Of a DNA stretch of 64,000 nt, positions 26,174 to 35,576 are shown piece after piece. Source of the stretch: Ureibacillus xyleni (GTDB lineage Bacteria > Bacillota > Bacilli > Bacillales_A > Planococcaceae); contig NZ_OBMQ01000002.1 of NCBI RefSeq assembly GCF_900217795.1, positions 186,001 to 250,000 of the forward strand. Reading direction: 5' to 3'. The position numbers were made by a program, and so were the translations under genes. Within the stretch, counting starts at the first letter, position 1. Each line of letters starts with the position of its first letter. Below the pieces are notes generated by a model. The model ran no database searches. It was not told the origin of the DNA and was given only the letters and a program-made list of their open reading frames with translations.

Positions 26174-27871
26174 TTACCAGGTTCTAAACGGCGGTGATCC
26201 AGGAGGGGCATTGAAAATCATGTCTACTAATGGGATTACGTAAGCCATTGCAACGATTGCAAGCATTAAGATAATCCAAACAGTCCATCTTTCTGTCCAG
26301 TACGGTGTTGCATGAGCGCCTTCTTCTTGCTCGGCAATTGGGAATGCAGTTTCGCCTTTAGGTGCTTTGAACATTAAATGGAATACAATGTAGAACATTA
26401 GAACACAGCCGATAATTAACAATGTGCCACCGATAGCTAGGAAGAATAAATATGGATCCCATCCTAGAGCTGTTGCGTTATCGCCATAAGTTGTGTAAGA
26501 AGTTCTTCTAGGTGAACCTGCTAGTCCAACAATGTGCATTGACCCTGCCATAAAGATCATTCCTAATGTCCAAATGAGTGTCTGAATTACTCCTAATTTG
26601 TTCATTTTTGGTGTTAATACGCGTTTTGATAAGTGAGGTACTAACCAATAAACAATTCCACAGAAGGAAACAACAACCGATACTCCTAAAGTTAAATGGA
26701 AATGTCCGACAATCCACATAGTATTGTGTACCACTTGGTCTAGTTGGTTATTAGTTTGGGCGATACCACCAGCACCTGCCGGAATGAAGGAAATCATCGC
26801 AATCATTGGTGCTAAGAAACGAACGTCGCCCCAAGGTAATACTTTTACCCAACCTAACAATCCCTTTGCTCCTTTTTTTCGACCAGTGCGTTCAAAAGTC
26901 GCAAACATCGCAAATGCTGTCATCATAGATGGGAAACCGATTGATAAACTCATAAAAACATGCATGAATTTAATGCCCTCATTAATTCCAGGATCGATAA
27001 TTTGATGATGGAACCCACCTGTAATATTTAAGACTACTGATAGAATGACAACTAAACGAGCTAATGAATCATTAAATACTTTTCCACCAATCAATTTTGG
27101 AATTGCAACATACCATGATGATACGGCTGCTAAGTACCAGATGTTTACTAACGTGTGCCCGAAGCTCCAGAAAAGAGTACGTGTGAGCATAACATTAATT
27201 GTATCAATCCATCCAAACGCCCATGGAATGATATATAAAACTTCTGCAGTTACTCCAAAGCTCCCAATGAAAAGTAATACGAATACGCCAACGCCAAAGT
27301 AAGCAAGTAGTGGTAGATGCTCGCCACGGTGATTTTTTCTCCAATGAGCAACGTTAATAAACGCCCCAAATGCATAAAGCCAAATCCCTAACACAAGGAA
27401 TACTAGTCCAACATAAAACCACGGTGATGCTTGCATTGGCGGGTAGAACGTGTACATAACCGATGCATCACCCATGATAATTGTTGTTGCAACAAATACA
27501 ACTCCGATGACCATTAATCCTAAGCCTGCCCACCCCATTTTCCGCACCTTTGGAAGAAGACCTCCAAGTGTATGAGAAAATGCAGCGTAGAAATATCCGA
27601 TTGTAAAAGTGGTACTAAAGACGAGTACTAATAATACCCCGTGACCAGTTAACACTTGATAATAATTTAACCAAGAAGGTAATTCAAAAAGTCCGGCACG
27701 GTTTAACCCTTGAACTAAACCGAGAATTCCTCCAAGTAAAAATGCGATAAAAGCAATAGAGATAAGGACTAATGAGAGTTTGGCATCTTGACGATTAACA
27801 CCTAACATACCATGGATTTTTTCTTTAACAGTTGACTGTGAAGGAACAGTTTCTTTTGTAATCGTAGCCAT
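26174..27871 (-). CDS. cbaA: B-family heme-copper oxidase-like subunit I (possible NO reductase)
   Basis: The 565-residue protein has about 13 transmembrane helices. Ligands are complete: His77 and His392 (low-spin heme), His390 (high-spin heme), and His239, His288, His289 (CuB or FeB), in GHGVLL, FGHTLV, GFHHQ and VGHFHL. In ba3 oxidases the first metal His is followed by P-I-V-Tyr, the Tyr being cross-linked to that His. Here the run is His239-T-L-V-Asn243, so the catalytic Tyr is absent. NO reductases derived from B-family oxidases are known to lack this Tyr. It lies downstream of the Cu-A subunit and an Fnr-type promoter. The symbol reflects family, not proven oxygen reduction. Confidence 0.85.
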   Translation of the reverse strand: MATITKETVPSQSTVKEKIHGMLGVNRQDAKLSLVLISIAFIAFLLGGILGLVQGLNRAGLFELPSWLNYYQVLTGHGVLLVLVFSTTFTIGYFYAAFSHTLGGLLPKVRKMGWAGLGLMVIGVVFVATTIIMGDASVMYTFYPPMQASPWFYVGLVFLVLGIWLYAFGAFINVAHWRKNHRGEHLPLLAYFGVGVFVLLFIGSFGVTAEVLYIIPWAFGWIDTINVMLTRTLFWSFGHTLVNIWYLAAVSSWYVAIPKLIGGKVFNDSLARLVVILSVVLNITGGFHHQIIDPGINEGIKFMHVFMSLSIGFPSMMTAFAMFATFERTGRKKGAKGLLGWVKVLPWGDVRFLAPMIAMISFIPAGAGGIAQTNNQLDQVVHNTMWIVGHFHLTLGVSVVVSFCGIVYWLVPHLSKRVLTPKMNKLGVIQTLIWTLGMIFMAGSMHIVGLAGSPRRTSYTTYGDNATALGWDPYLFFLAIGGTLLIIGCVLMFYIVFHLMFKAPKGETAFPIAEQEEGAHATPYWTERWTVWIILMLAIVAMAYVIPLVDMIFNAPPGSPPFRTW

Positions 27872-27889
27872 AAAATATGTCCACCTTTC

Positions 27890-28357
27890 CTATTTCACTA
27901 TAATTGTAGTAGCCATTAATTGATGTCCAGCGCCACAATATTCATTACATAACACTAAATATTCACCTAGCTCATCAAACTTTTGTGTAATCGTTTGAAC
28001 ATAACCGGGTACGACCATTGCATTAATATTTGTACCTGCCACTTGGAATCCGTGTACCACATCTTTTGAAGTCATAGTAAATGTCACTTCTGAGCCAGCA
28101 GGAATTTCGATTTTATTTGGTGTGAATGAGAAAATTTGGAGAGTCATAACAACTTCATATTCATTTTCCCCTGTTTGGAAAACACCCGGATTATTAAAGG
28201 GTGCTGTATCATCTACTTTTTGTGGATCAATATGTTCCATTCCACTTGGAGGTGCCATTCCTAAAGCAAATGCCTGATATCCAGTAATGGCCATTGAAAT
28301 TACGATGATTGCAATACCGATAATTAACCATATTTCTTCTGCGCGATGTATCTTCAT
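27890..28357 (-). CDS. cbaB: Cu-A-containing subunit II (ba3-type)
   Basis: The 155-residue protein has one N-terminal transmembrane helix (residues 10-30) and a cupredoxin domain. All Cu-A ligands are present: His102 in VVHGF, then Cys137, Glu139 (backbone), Cys141, His145 and Met148 in CNEYCGAGHQLM. It accepts electrons from cytochrome c (or menaquinol in Cu-A NO reductases) and passes them to subunit I. AAAGGAGTG precedes the ATG. It starts 14 bases after the tiny subunit IIa gene and lies 18 bases before subunit I. Confidence 0.93.
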   Translation of the reverse strand: MKIHRAEEIWLIIGIAIIVISMAITGYQAFALGMAPPSGMEHIDPQKVDDTAPFNNPGVFQTGENEYEVVMTLQIFSFTPNKIEIPAGSEVTFTMTSKDVVHGFQVAGTNINAMVVPGYVQTITQKFDELGEYLVLCNEYCGAGHQLMATTIIVK

Positions 28358-28371
28358 TGATGTTCACTCCT

Positions 28372-28527
28372 TTAAATTCTTGCTATATAGTAAGCTAGCA
28401 AAATAGCCATAAATACAACGATTGTTCCGCCGACAAAAACTACTGAAGAGAATAGTGCGCCTTTTAGAGAATCATCTTCATTTTTCTCTGCGCATTTTTT
28501 TGTCTCGATTTCTTTGTTTGTAGTCAT
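28372..28527 (-). CDS. cbaD: Subunit IIa-like small membrane protein (CbaD type)
   Basis: This is a 51-residue protein. A charged N-terminus (MTTNKEIETKKCAEKNEDD) is followed by one transmembrane helix (GALFSSVVFVGGTIVVFMAI region) and a short tail. Size, topology and position just before subunit II match subunit IIa of ba3 oxidases. AGGAGG lies just upstream of the ATG. It is the first gene of the operon cbaD-cbaB-cbaA-sco-ctaG-like. Confidence 0.8.
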   Translation of the reverse strand: MTTNKEIETKKCAEKNEDDSLKGALFSSVVFVGGTIVVFMAILLAYYIARI

Positions 28528-28553
28528 TGATAGGTCCTCCTTTGTTGTTCATG

Positions 28554-28601
28554 ATTGTATTGTAATCTTGTATGAATTGTTCTGAAGTGACCTAGCTCAC
28601 A
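28554..28601 (-). promoter_or_regulatory. Class-II Fnr/Crp-type promoter of the cba operon
   Basis: On the minus strand TGTGA-GCTAGG-TCACT (28586-28601) is followed, 21 bases after its end, by -10 TACAAT (28559-28564). The box centre is therefore at about -41.5. A second TACAAT overlaps at 28554-28559. It is the same architecture as the DUF2249 promoter 4.4 kb away. Confidence 0.8.
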
Positions 28602-28725
28602 GGGAGACGGTGATTTTCAACACGGATGTCTCACTAAATGATAAATATTTACAATTAGTTGATTACTCTAATAAAAATATCCTTATAATTGAGAGGTAGT
28701 AAAAATTTTTTAGGGAGGTCTTTTC

Positions 28726-29121
28726 ATGGGGAGATTAGTACATTTCGAAATTCACGTTACTGATATGGAAAATGCTAAAAAGTTTTATGGTGAAGTGTTC
28801 GATTGGACGTTTCAAGATTGGTCTGAATATGCGGGGATGCCTTATTATGGTGTAGTTACAGGCAGTGATGACGAACCAGGAATCAACGGAGCATTAATGC
28901 AGCGACAAGGGCCATCACCTGAACCGACGCAGGCACTAAATGGCTATGTGTGTACAATGGGTGTTGCGGATTATGATGCAACGGAAGAGAAAATCCTTCA
29001 ACAAGGTGGAAAAGTGGCATTGCCTAAGTATGCGTTACCAGGAATGGCATGGCAAGGTTACTATCTTGATACAGAGGGCAATATTTTTGGAATTCATCAA
29101 CCGGACGAGAATGCGAAGTAA
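28726..29121 (+). CDS. VOC (glyoxalase/dioxygenase superfamily) protein
   Basis: The 131-residue protein has two betaalphabetabetabeta modules. The N-terminal one contains HFEIHVTDMENAKKFYGEVFDW; the C-terminal one ends in GYYLDTEGNIFGIHQPD. This is the single-domain VOC layout seen in antibiotic-resistance and glyoxalase-like proteins. No substrate is identified. GGGAGGTC precedes the ATG. It is divergent from the cba operon. Confidence 0.88.
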   Translation: MGRLVHFEIHVTDMENAKKFYGEVFDWTFQDWSEYAGMPYYGVVTGSDDEPGINGALMQRQGPSPEPTQALNGYVCTMGVADYDATEEKILQQGGKVALPKYALPGMAWQGYYLDTEGNIFGIHQPDENAK

Positions 29122-29312
29122 ATAAATTTTAGAACACAATCAATCAATGCTTAGATTGTGTTTTTTTATTTAATAGTATTTTTTACTTTTGAAAAAACAG
29201 AAAATAGGTATAAAGTCTATTGAAAATAAATAATAGAATAATAAAATAGTCTATAGTTAAAAAAGTAAGTATAACCTATATTGGGGAGTTTAGTAAAAAG
29301 GGGATAAATAGA

Positions 29313-29663
29313 ATGAGTCAAACAGGAAGTTATAGCATTTTTGTAAATCAAACAGAAAAAACCATTGATATGTCTGTAAAGGGGACTTTTACACCGCAGC
29401 AAGCAAAAGATTTTCATAATGATTATCAAAGTAAAGTAGGATCTATTAATGCGAACAACTTTACATTAAAAGTAGATTGTAAAAATATGAATATCATTAC
29501 TCAAGAAATGTTACCTGCTCTTGAAACATCTTTTAAAATGTATAAAGATTCTCAATTTGATAAAGTAGAATTTATTATAGAGAAGAGTCCAGTCATTAAG
29601 ATGCAATTAAGTCGTATTGCACGTAATGCAGGATTGGCAAATTCAGAGGTAATCGAAGTATAA
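29313..29663 (+). CDS. Hypothetical protein, STAS/SpoIIAA-like pattern
   Basis: The 116-residue soluble protein is not firmly recognised. The order of strand (YSIFVNQTEKTIDMSVKG), helix (TPQQAKDFHNDYQSKV), strand (FTLKVDCKNMNII), helix (MLPALETSFKMYKDSQ) and strand (KVEFIIEKSP) resembles a STAS or SpoIIAA-like fold. AAAAGGGGA precedes the ATG. It is monocistronic and followed by a weak G:U-containing hairpin with a T run (about 29694-29725). Confidence 0.55.
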   Translation: MSQTGSYSIFVNQTEKTIDMSVKGTFTPQQAKDFHNDYQSKVGSINANNFTLKVDCKNMNIITQEMLPALETSFKMYKDSQFDKVEFIIEKSPVIKMQLSRIARNAGLANSEVIEV

Positions 29664-29749
29664 AAAACTTAAGTTTTTGAGAAGTATGTATTTAGATGGA
29701 TGATAATACTCGTCCGTCTTTTTTTATTGATTAATAGGAGGAGACGACC

Positions 29750-30481
29750 ATGCTTCAATATATAAGAAAAGGAACTGGCGAAGTGCTTGTTTTTGTACAT
29801 GGCTTTTTAGGAGCAAAAGAAATTTTTAGTGAAGTTATTGATGAACTTTCTTCTCACTTCGATTGCATTGCAGTAGACTTACCAGGTCATGGAGAAAGTA
29901 AGTTAGAAAAAGAAAGCTATTCTGTCTATGATTATGCAAGAGCAGTGGCGGATATATTAGCACATGAAGAGATTAAGGAAGCGACATGGCTAGGGCATTC
30001 CATGGGTGGCTATATTGTGTTAGCAGCAATTGAAAAAGAAATTGCACCAATTAACCGGGCAATATTGGCTTATTCCTCTGACTTAGCAGATACAGATGAG
30101 CAAATTGAAAAGCGTACAAATCAACAACAACAAATTGCTGATGATGGAGTAGAACATTTTGTGAATAACGTTTTAGGTGCATTTTTTAGTGAAAATCCTA
30201 ATGAAGAGCATGTAAATTATGCGCGGAATATTGCTTACAATGCGTCAGAAGAGGGTCTAGTTATGGCTCTTGAAACAATGAAAAACCGTCCGAATCAGCA
30301 TGAATTAGTCGAACAATTAAAAATTCCAATCCTAGTTATTGAAGGTTCAGAGGATGCTGTTGTGAAACCAGTTGAAACAAACAACCCAAATGTGAAAAAA
30401 GTAATGACAAAAACAGGTCATCTAGGGATGTTGGAAGATTCACAAACTTTTATAAGAACAATCCGTGAATTTATGGCATAA
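29750..30481 (+). CDS. Alpha/beta hydrolase
   Basis: The 243-residue enzyme has the VFVHGFLGAKE oxyanion region, the nucleophile elbow GHSMGGY near residue 85, the acid in EGSEDAVV near 205 and the His in KTGHLGMLE near 225. It is typical of the MhpC/YtxM-like branch. The substrate is unknown. TAGGAGGAG lies ahead of the ATG. It is a single gene with its own terminator. Confidence 0.88.
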   Translation: MLQYIRKGTGEVLVFVHGFLGAKEIFSEVIDELSSHFDCIAVDLPGHGESKLEKESYSVYDYARAVADILAHEEIKEATWLGHSMGGYIVLAAIEKEIAPINRAILAYSSDLADTDEQIEKRTNQQQQIADDGVEHFVNNVLGAFFSENPNEEHVNYARNIAYNASEEGLVMALETMKNRPNQHELVEQLKIPILVIEGSEDAVVKPVETNNPNVKKVMTKTGHLGMLEDSQTFIRTIREFMA

Positions 30482-30485
30482 AAAA

Positions 30486-30509
30486 AGCCACCTCTTCAAA
30501 TAGGTGGCT
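30486..30509. terminator. Intrinsic terminator
   Basis: AGCCACCT / AGGTGGCT with an A-rich left flank, so it best serves the minus-strand aminopeptidase, and possibly both. Confidence 0.75.
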
Positions 30510-30527
30510 CACTATTGATTTGGGAAA

Positions 30528-31769
30528 TTAGATAGCCCAATCACCATTGCGGAATATCGGAACTACTGTGCCATCTTGTTTAATACCGTCTATATTCATG
30601 TCAGCTGAACCAATCATGAAATCAACGTGTACAGTTGACGTGTTCATACCATTTGAACGCAATTGTTCTGGGCTCATTGTTGTACCACCTTGGATTGTCG
30701 TCGGATAAGCGGAGCCAATTGCTAAATGGTTTGATGCATTTTCATCAAATAATGTATTGAAGAATGTAATGCCTGATTGTGAAATTGGTGACGGATCTGG
30801 AACGAGGGCTACTTCACCAAGACCAGTACCACCTTCATTGTCAAACACTAGCTTTTTAATAGCTTCATCGCCTTTTTCAGCTGAAATATCAACAATTTTC
30901 CCATCTTTAAAATGAACCTCAATACCTTCAATTAACGTTCCTGCATAACTTAGAGGTTTTGTGCTACGAACGATACCATCCATGCGACGAGTGTCAGGAG
31001 CTGTAAACACTTCCTCTGTTGGCATATTGGCAATAAATTCTTCACCTTTTGGATTATAACTTTCCGCGCAAGCCCAAATATGATTTTTAGGTAATCCTAA
31101 AGTTAAATCTGTACCCGGTGCTGTGTAGTGGAGAGCGTCAAATTGCGTTTCATTTAGTTTATTCGCTTTTTCATTTAATGTTTTCTTATGAAGGTCCCAT
31201 GCAGCTACAGGATCTTCTTCATAAACACGGCAAGTTTTGAAAATTTGATCCCATAGTGCATCTACTTGTTCTTCTGAAGTAGCAAGGTGCGGGAACACTT
31301 TTGCCGCCCATCCTGCACCGGCAGCAGCAGCTACTGTCCATTTTAAATCATCATTTTGAGTTGCTTTACGTTGGACATGGAACGCTTTTCCGAAAACATT
31401 TTGATAAGCGGCAACCTTAGCTGGATCCACTTCATTTAATAGTCCTGGATCACTAGAAATAATTGAAAGTCGGCTTACACGATGGTTCAATACGTGATCC
31501 TCAGATTCCTCGATTTCATACTGTGGAATATCTGTTAATACTTCTGTCGGTTGGTGAAGATAATGTAACTTTGTAATTTCATCATCAGACCATTTAACAA
31601 TTACTTTTTCAGCACCTAATGCATAGGCTTCTTTTGTAATTAAACGTGCTAAAGGAGCTTGATCGACTGTTATTGTCATCTTTACCCAATCGCCTTTTTG
31701 CACGTTTATTCCTTTTGCGACTAAAAGTTTTGCATACTTTTGTAAGTTTTCTTCAAAGTTAGCTAACAT
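30528..31769 (-). CDS. ampS: M29-family aminopeptidase
   Basis: The 413-residue protein matches thermophilic-type (AmpS/PepS) metallo-aminopeptidases along its length. The N-terminal domain is MLANFEENLQKYAKLLV...GINVQKGDWV. Metal-binding residues are in GIEVHFKDGKIVDISAEKG, GLGEVALVPDPSPIS, and HLAIGSAYP near residue 345, and the DFMIGSADMNIDG ending is present. It removes N-terminal residues from peptides in the cytoplasm using two divalent metals. It is a single gene. Confidence 0.93.
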   Translation of the reverse strand: MLANFEENLQKYAKLLVAKGINVQKGDWVKMTITVDQAPLARLITKEAYALGAEKVIVKWSDDEITKLHYLHQPTEVLTDIPQYEIEESEDHVLNHRVSRLSIISSDPGLLNEVDPAKVAAYQNVFGKAFHVQRKATQNDDLKWTVAAAAGAGWAAKVFPHLATSEEQVDALWDQIFKTCRVYEEDPVAAWDLHKKTLNEKANKLNETQFDALHYTAPGTDLTLGLPKNHIWACAESYNPKGEEFIANMPTEEVFTAPDTRRMDGIVRSTKPLSYAGTLIEGIEVHFKDGKIVDISAEKGDEAIKKLVFDNEGGTGLGEVALVPDPSPISQSGITFFNTLFDENASNHLAIGSAYPTTIQGGTTMSPEQLRSNGMNTSTVHVDFMIGSADMNIDGIKQDGTVVPIFRNGDWAI

Positions 31770-31843
31770 AATGATACCTCCAATTTTGATTGGTTCAATT
31801 ATCTATATTAGCATAATTGAAGAAAAACTGACGTCGCAACACA

Positions 31844-32380
31844 TCATTTTGTAAAACGATTAGCATAACTGCTCGCAACAAAGGATTCTGGTTTTATTTT
31901 CGGTTCTAACCCTATCGATTCTAAACGGGCTACCATTTCTTTAACAAATACCCGAGTTTTATTGCGTTTTCCTGAACCAATATCAATATGTCCTTCAATG
32001 GTAAAATTAGCACCCCTATAAATATTTGGTAAAACAATATTTATTAATTGTTCTTTATGTTCTTTAGTAAATAGTGAAACGATTTCTTCTGTTAAAGTTG
32101 TTTCATAGGAGATACGTTCATGCAAATTCATCATTTGTCTAGGAACATTCACTTTTCGTATACAGGCCCAAACACCCTTTCTTTCTTGTTGGATAACAAT
32201 GCCAGTTATGAATTTTGTATAGTGATTAAAAACTTGTGAATCGGTACCAAACATAAGTCGAAATTTACCTGAAGGATCTTTCTTCATAAAATTTGTTATA
32301 TGTTGAAACACTTGTTCAAAAGTCATGTTTTTTTGGCTTAAATTTTGAAAGGTGACATTATACTCCTTAGCGCTTCCCAT
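31844..32380 (-). CDS. ykuK: YkuK-family RNase H-like protein (DUF458)
   Basis: The 178-residue protein contains the family core FGTDSQVFNHYTKFITGIVI (acidic residue of the RNase-H-like fold), the ISYETTLTEEIVSLF helix and EGHIDIGSGKRNKTR. ATG 32380 with an AGG-rich ribosome site is preferred to the TTG six codons upstream. The family is conserved in Bacillus and its substrate is unproven. Confidence 0.88.
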   Translation of the reverse strand: MGSAKEYNVTFQNLSQKNMTFEQVFQHITNFMKKDPSGKFRLMFGTDSQVFNHYTKFITGIVIQQERKGVWACIRKVNVPRQMMNLHERISYETTLTEEIVSLFTKEHKEQLINIVLPNIYRGANFTIEGHIDIGSGKRNKTRVFVKEMVARLESIGLEPKIKPESFVASSYANRFTK

Positions 32381-32462
32381 TACTCCTACCTTTCTCAAAG
32401 TTAATTTGTTAATACATTGTATTCAACTAACCTAAAAAAAATATGGTTTTGGGCGCATAAAA

Positions 32463-32490
32463 AACCCCCTTACATGACAGTAAGGAGGTT
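32463..32490. terminator. Intrinsic terminator
   Basis: AACCCCCTTAC / GTAAGGAGGTT with A-rich left flank (T run on the minus strand), downstream of the sstT-like gene. Confidence 0.75.
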
Positions 32491-32502
32491 AATAAAATAA
32501 GA

Positions 32503-33717
32503 TTATCTTGCTTCTTTACGTTTTTTTGCAATATCTGCAGTCGCAGTAAATAGAACATCTGAAGAAGAGTTAAGAGCAGTTTCACAAGAATCCTGTAAAA
32601 CCCCAATGATGAATCCTACACCAACAACTTGCATAGCTATGTCATTTGAAATTCCAAATAAGCTACATGCAAGTGGAATCAGTAGAAGAGATCCTCCAGC
32701 AACACCAGAAGCGCCCGCAGCAGAAACTGCAGATACTACCATTAAAATAATGGCTGTCCATAAATCTACTTCAATTCCTAATGTATGTGCAGCAGATAGG
32801 GTTAAAACTGAAATTGTAACAGCGGCACCTGCCATATTAATTGTTGCACCTAAAGGAATTGACACTGAATATGTATCTTCCTCTAAACCTAATTTCTTAC
32901 ATAGTGTAAGATTTACAGGAATATTTGCTGCTGAACTACGTGTGAAGAATGCTGTCAAACCACTTTCTCTTAATGTTCTTAAAACAAGAGGATACGGATT
33001 TGAACGAGTATAAACAAATGTAATTATTGGATTGATGACTAACGCGACAAAGAACATACATCCTAGTAGCAGTGTAAGTAGTTGTCCGTATTCAAGTAAT
33101 GATGAAAGGCCATTTGTAGAAATTGCATCAAAGACAAGACCCATAATACCGATTGGAGCTAAATCAATTACCCATTTTACGATTTGTGTTATAGCATCAG
33201 ATAGGTTTGAAATAACGGTTTTCGTTGTATCTGCTGCACCTTTTAATACTAAGCCAAGTATGATAGCCCATGTTAGGATACCAATATAATTTGCATTCAT
33301 TAACGCATTTACTGGATTGTCAACAATGTTAAATAATAAAGTCTTGAGTACTTCCATTATTCCACCAGGTGGAGTTAAATCTTCTACACCTGAAGTAAGT
33401 GTTAATGAAACAGGGAATAGGAAGCTTGCAACGACACCAACTACTCCTGCTAAAAATGTACCGATTGCATAAAGACCTAAAATACTTTTCATGTTTGTCT
33501 TTTTGCCACTCTTATGGTTAGAGATAGCATTTGTCACTAATAATAATACTAAAATTGGTGCAACTGCTTTTAGCGCACCTACAAATAAGGACCCAAAAAT
33601 AGAAACCCCTTTGGCTGAATCAGGAATAGTAACGGCTAATAAAACCCCGAAAATAATCCCTATTAATATCCTTAGAACTAAACTAAATTTGTTCCATTTA
33701 AGTATAATGTTTCTCAT
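32503..33717 (-). CDS. sstT: Serine/threonine:Na+ symporter
   Basis: The 404-residue DAACS-family transporter has 8 or 9 membrane segments. The conserved serine-rich hairpin region [32 protein letters not shown], and the late [19 protein letters not shown] block identify SstT closely. It imports serine and threonine with Na+. It is a single gene with a long AT-rich upstream region. Confidence 0.92.
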   Translation of the reverse strand: MRNIILKWNKFSLVLRILIGIIFGVLLAVTIPDSAKGVSIFGSLFVGALKAVAPILVLLLVTNAISNHKSGKKTNMKSILGLYAIGTFLAGVVGVVASFLFPVSLTLTSGVEDLTPPGGIMEVLKTLLFNIVDNPVNALMNANYIGILTWAIILGLVLKGAADTTKTVISNLSDAITQIVKWVIDLAPIGIMGLVFDAISTNGLSSLLEYGQLLTLLLGCMFFVALVINPIITFVYTRSNPYPLVLRTLRESGLTAFFTRSSAANIPVNLTLCKKLGLEEDTYSVSIPLGATINMAGAAVTISVLTLSAAHTLGIEVDLWTAIILMVVSAVSAAGASGVAGGSLLLIPLACSLFGISNDIAMQVVGVGFIIGVLQDSCETALNSSSDVLFTATADIAKKRKEAR

Positions 33718-33871
33718 GTTTTCCCCCCGAAGTTGATCCTGACATATACTAGTTGAATGTACAATTGTATTACTGTGATGGACAATAGTTTATCACGGTT
33801 ATTTAAAATAGGGAATATCTATGGAATAATTTTTATTTTCTGAAGATAATAATTAATTCCCATAAAAAAGA

Positions 33872-33897
33872 ATGTTGAGAAATAATATTCTCAACAT
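33872..33897. terminator. Intrinsic terminator
   Basis: The perfect stem ATGTTGAGAA / TTCTCAACAT. Its A-run on the plus-strand left side gives a T run for the minus-strand aminotransferase gene. Confidence 0.8.
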
Positions 33898-33906
33898 CCT
33901 CATTAA

Positions 33907-35076
33907 TTATAGACTATCAATGAAACGTTTTATTCTCTTTACTGCTTCTTGAAGTTGTTCAAGTGAGGTTGCGTAAGAACAACGGATATGCCCTTCTCCG
34001 CTTTCACCAAAAACATCTCCTGGTACTACAGCGACGCCTTCTTTAAGTAGTAGCTGTTCAGCAAATTCCTGAGAGTTTAATCCAGTAGATTTAATAGATG
34101 GGAATGCATAGAAAGCACCACCAGGATTATGACATTCTAATCCAATTTCATTAAATGATTGCACAATATAATTTCTGCGGCGGCGATAACTTTTTACCAT
34201 TTCATCTACTTCAGGACGCCCATTTTTCAAAGCTTCAATTGCAGCATATTGCGCCATTGTGGAAGCACACATTAATGCATATTGGTGTACTTTTAGCATG
34301 GCATTTGAGATTTCTGGAGTTGAACATACAAAACCAAGTCTCCAACCTGTCATCGCAAAGCCTTTAGAGAAACCTGAAACTAAAATTGTACGTTCCTTCA
34401 TTCCTTCAATCGCTGCCATACTTGTGTATTCTTCGTCATAAGCGAGTTCTGCGTAAATTTCATCTGCAACAATTAATAAATCATATTTTTTAGCTAAATG
34501 AGCGATATCTTCAAGTTCATGTTTACTAAGCATTGTACCAGTTGGGTTATTCGGAGAACATAACATGATTGCTTTTGTTTTTTCTGAAATAACTGCTTCA
34601 AGTTGATCAGGTAGTATTTTAAAGTCATTTTCCTTTAATGCTTGAACTTGAACAGCAACACCGCCAGCTAGTTCAACCATTGGAACATAGGCAACGAAAC
34701 ATGGCTCAACTACGATAACTTCATCGCCCGGGTCTAAAATTGTTCTCATTGCAATATCAATAGCAGAGCTGGCACCTACAGTAACAATGATTTCTTCTTT
34801 CGGAGAATACTCTACATCGAATTGGCTTTTCATATAATAGGCAATTTCTTCTCGTAGCTCAAGTAAACCAGCATTTGGTGTGTAAGAAGTATAGCCTTGT
34901 TCCAAGGAGCTAATTGCAGATTCACGTACATGCCAAGGGGTAACAAAGTCAGGTTCTCCTACACCTAAAGAAATAACCCCTTCCATGCCTGCAGCTAGGT
35001 CAAAGAAACGTCGAATGCCGGATGGTTTTAAATCGTTAACTAGTTTTGAAACATACGTGCTTTTCGTCGATTTCAT
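33907..35076 (-). CDS. Class I/II PLP aminotransferase (YugH/PatA-like)
   Basis: The 389-residue fold-type-I enzyme has SLGVGEPDFVTPWHVR, the NNPTGTMLS pyridine-binding Asn, VADEIYAEL, SGFSKGFAMTGWRLG with the Schiff-base Lys near residue 235, and HIRCSYATSLEQL with the carboxylate-binding Arg. It transfers amino groups from aspartate or aromatic amino acids. Its ATG overlaps the Lrp-type regulator stop (TAATG); the same regulator-enzyme pair occurs as yugG-yugH in B. subtilis. Confidence 0.92.
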   Translation of the reverse strand: MKSTKSTYVSKLVNDLKPSGIRRFFDLAAGMEGVISLGVGEPDFVTPWHVRESAISSLEQGYTSYTPNAGLLELREEIAYYMKSQFDVEYSPKEEIIVTVGASSAIDIAMRTILDPGDEVIVVEPCFVAYVPMVELAGGVAVQVQALKENDFKILPDQLEAVISEKTKAIMLCSPNNPTGTMLSKHELEDIAHLAKKYDLLIVADEIYAELAYDEEYTSMAAIEGMKERTILVSGFSKGFAMTGWRLGFVCSTPEISNAMLKVHQYALMCASTMAQYAAIEALKNGRPEVDEMVKSYRRRRNYIVQSFNEIGLECHNPGGAFYAFPSIKSTGLNSQEFAEQLLLKEGVAVVPGDVFGESGEGHIRCSYATSLEQLQEAVKRIKRFIDSL

Positions 35077-35576
35077 TATGGTGACACCACAATTCTTTTG
35101 TCTTTATTATCTGGTTCAAAAATGATCCCGTCATGCTTGTATTTTTTAAGAATAAAGTGAGTTGTTGTAGAAAGTACTGAATCAAGTGTTGACAGTTTCT
35201 GAGATACAAAGTTTGCTACTTCGTTCATTGATTTAGCTTCCACAATTACCGATAAGTCGTAAGTACCTGACATTAAATAAACAGAATTTACTTCATCGAA
35301 ACGATAAATTCTTTCAGCGATTTCATCAAATCCAACACCGCGTTTTGGCGTTACTTTTACATCGATCATAGCACGAACGCCTGGGTGCTCCTCAACTTTC
35401 GTCCAATCGACAATCGAGATGTATTTTACAATTACTTTGTTTTCTTCAAGTCTTTTTATGGACTCTTTCGTTTCTTCCACGCTTAGCTCAACCATCTTTG
35501 CAATATCTTCGACTGCGACACGTGAGTCTTTTTCTAGAATCTCAACTATTTCCATTTCTTTTGCAGTTAATTTCAA
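35076..35576 (-). CDS. Lrp/AsnC-family transcriptional regulator (YugG-like)
   Basis: The 166-residue protein has an N-terminal helix-turn-helix (EMEIVEILEKDSRVAVEDIA) and a RAM/AsnC ligand-binding domain (VYLMSGTYDLSVIVEAKSMNEV). The TTG at 35576 is chosen because GGAGG lies 9 bases ahead; the frame continues upstream for 30 codons with no ribosome site and untypical residues. It is translationally coupled to the aminotransferase and likely its regulator. Confidence 0.9.
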   Translation of the reverse strand: MKLTAKEMEIVEILEKDSRVAVEDIAKMVELSVEETKESIKRLEENKVIVKYISIVDWTKVEEHPGVRAMIDVKVTPKRGVGFDEIAERIYRFDEVNSVYLMSGTYDLSVIVEAKSMNEVANFVSQKLSTLDSVLSTTTHFILKKYKHDGIIFEPDNKDKRIVVSP

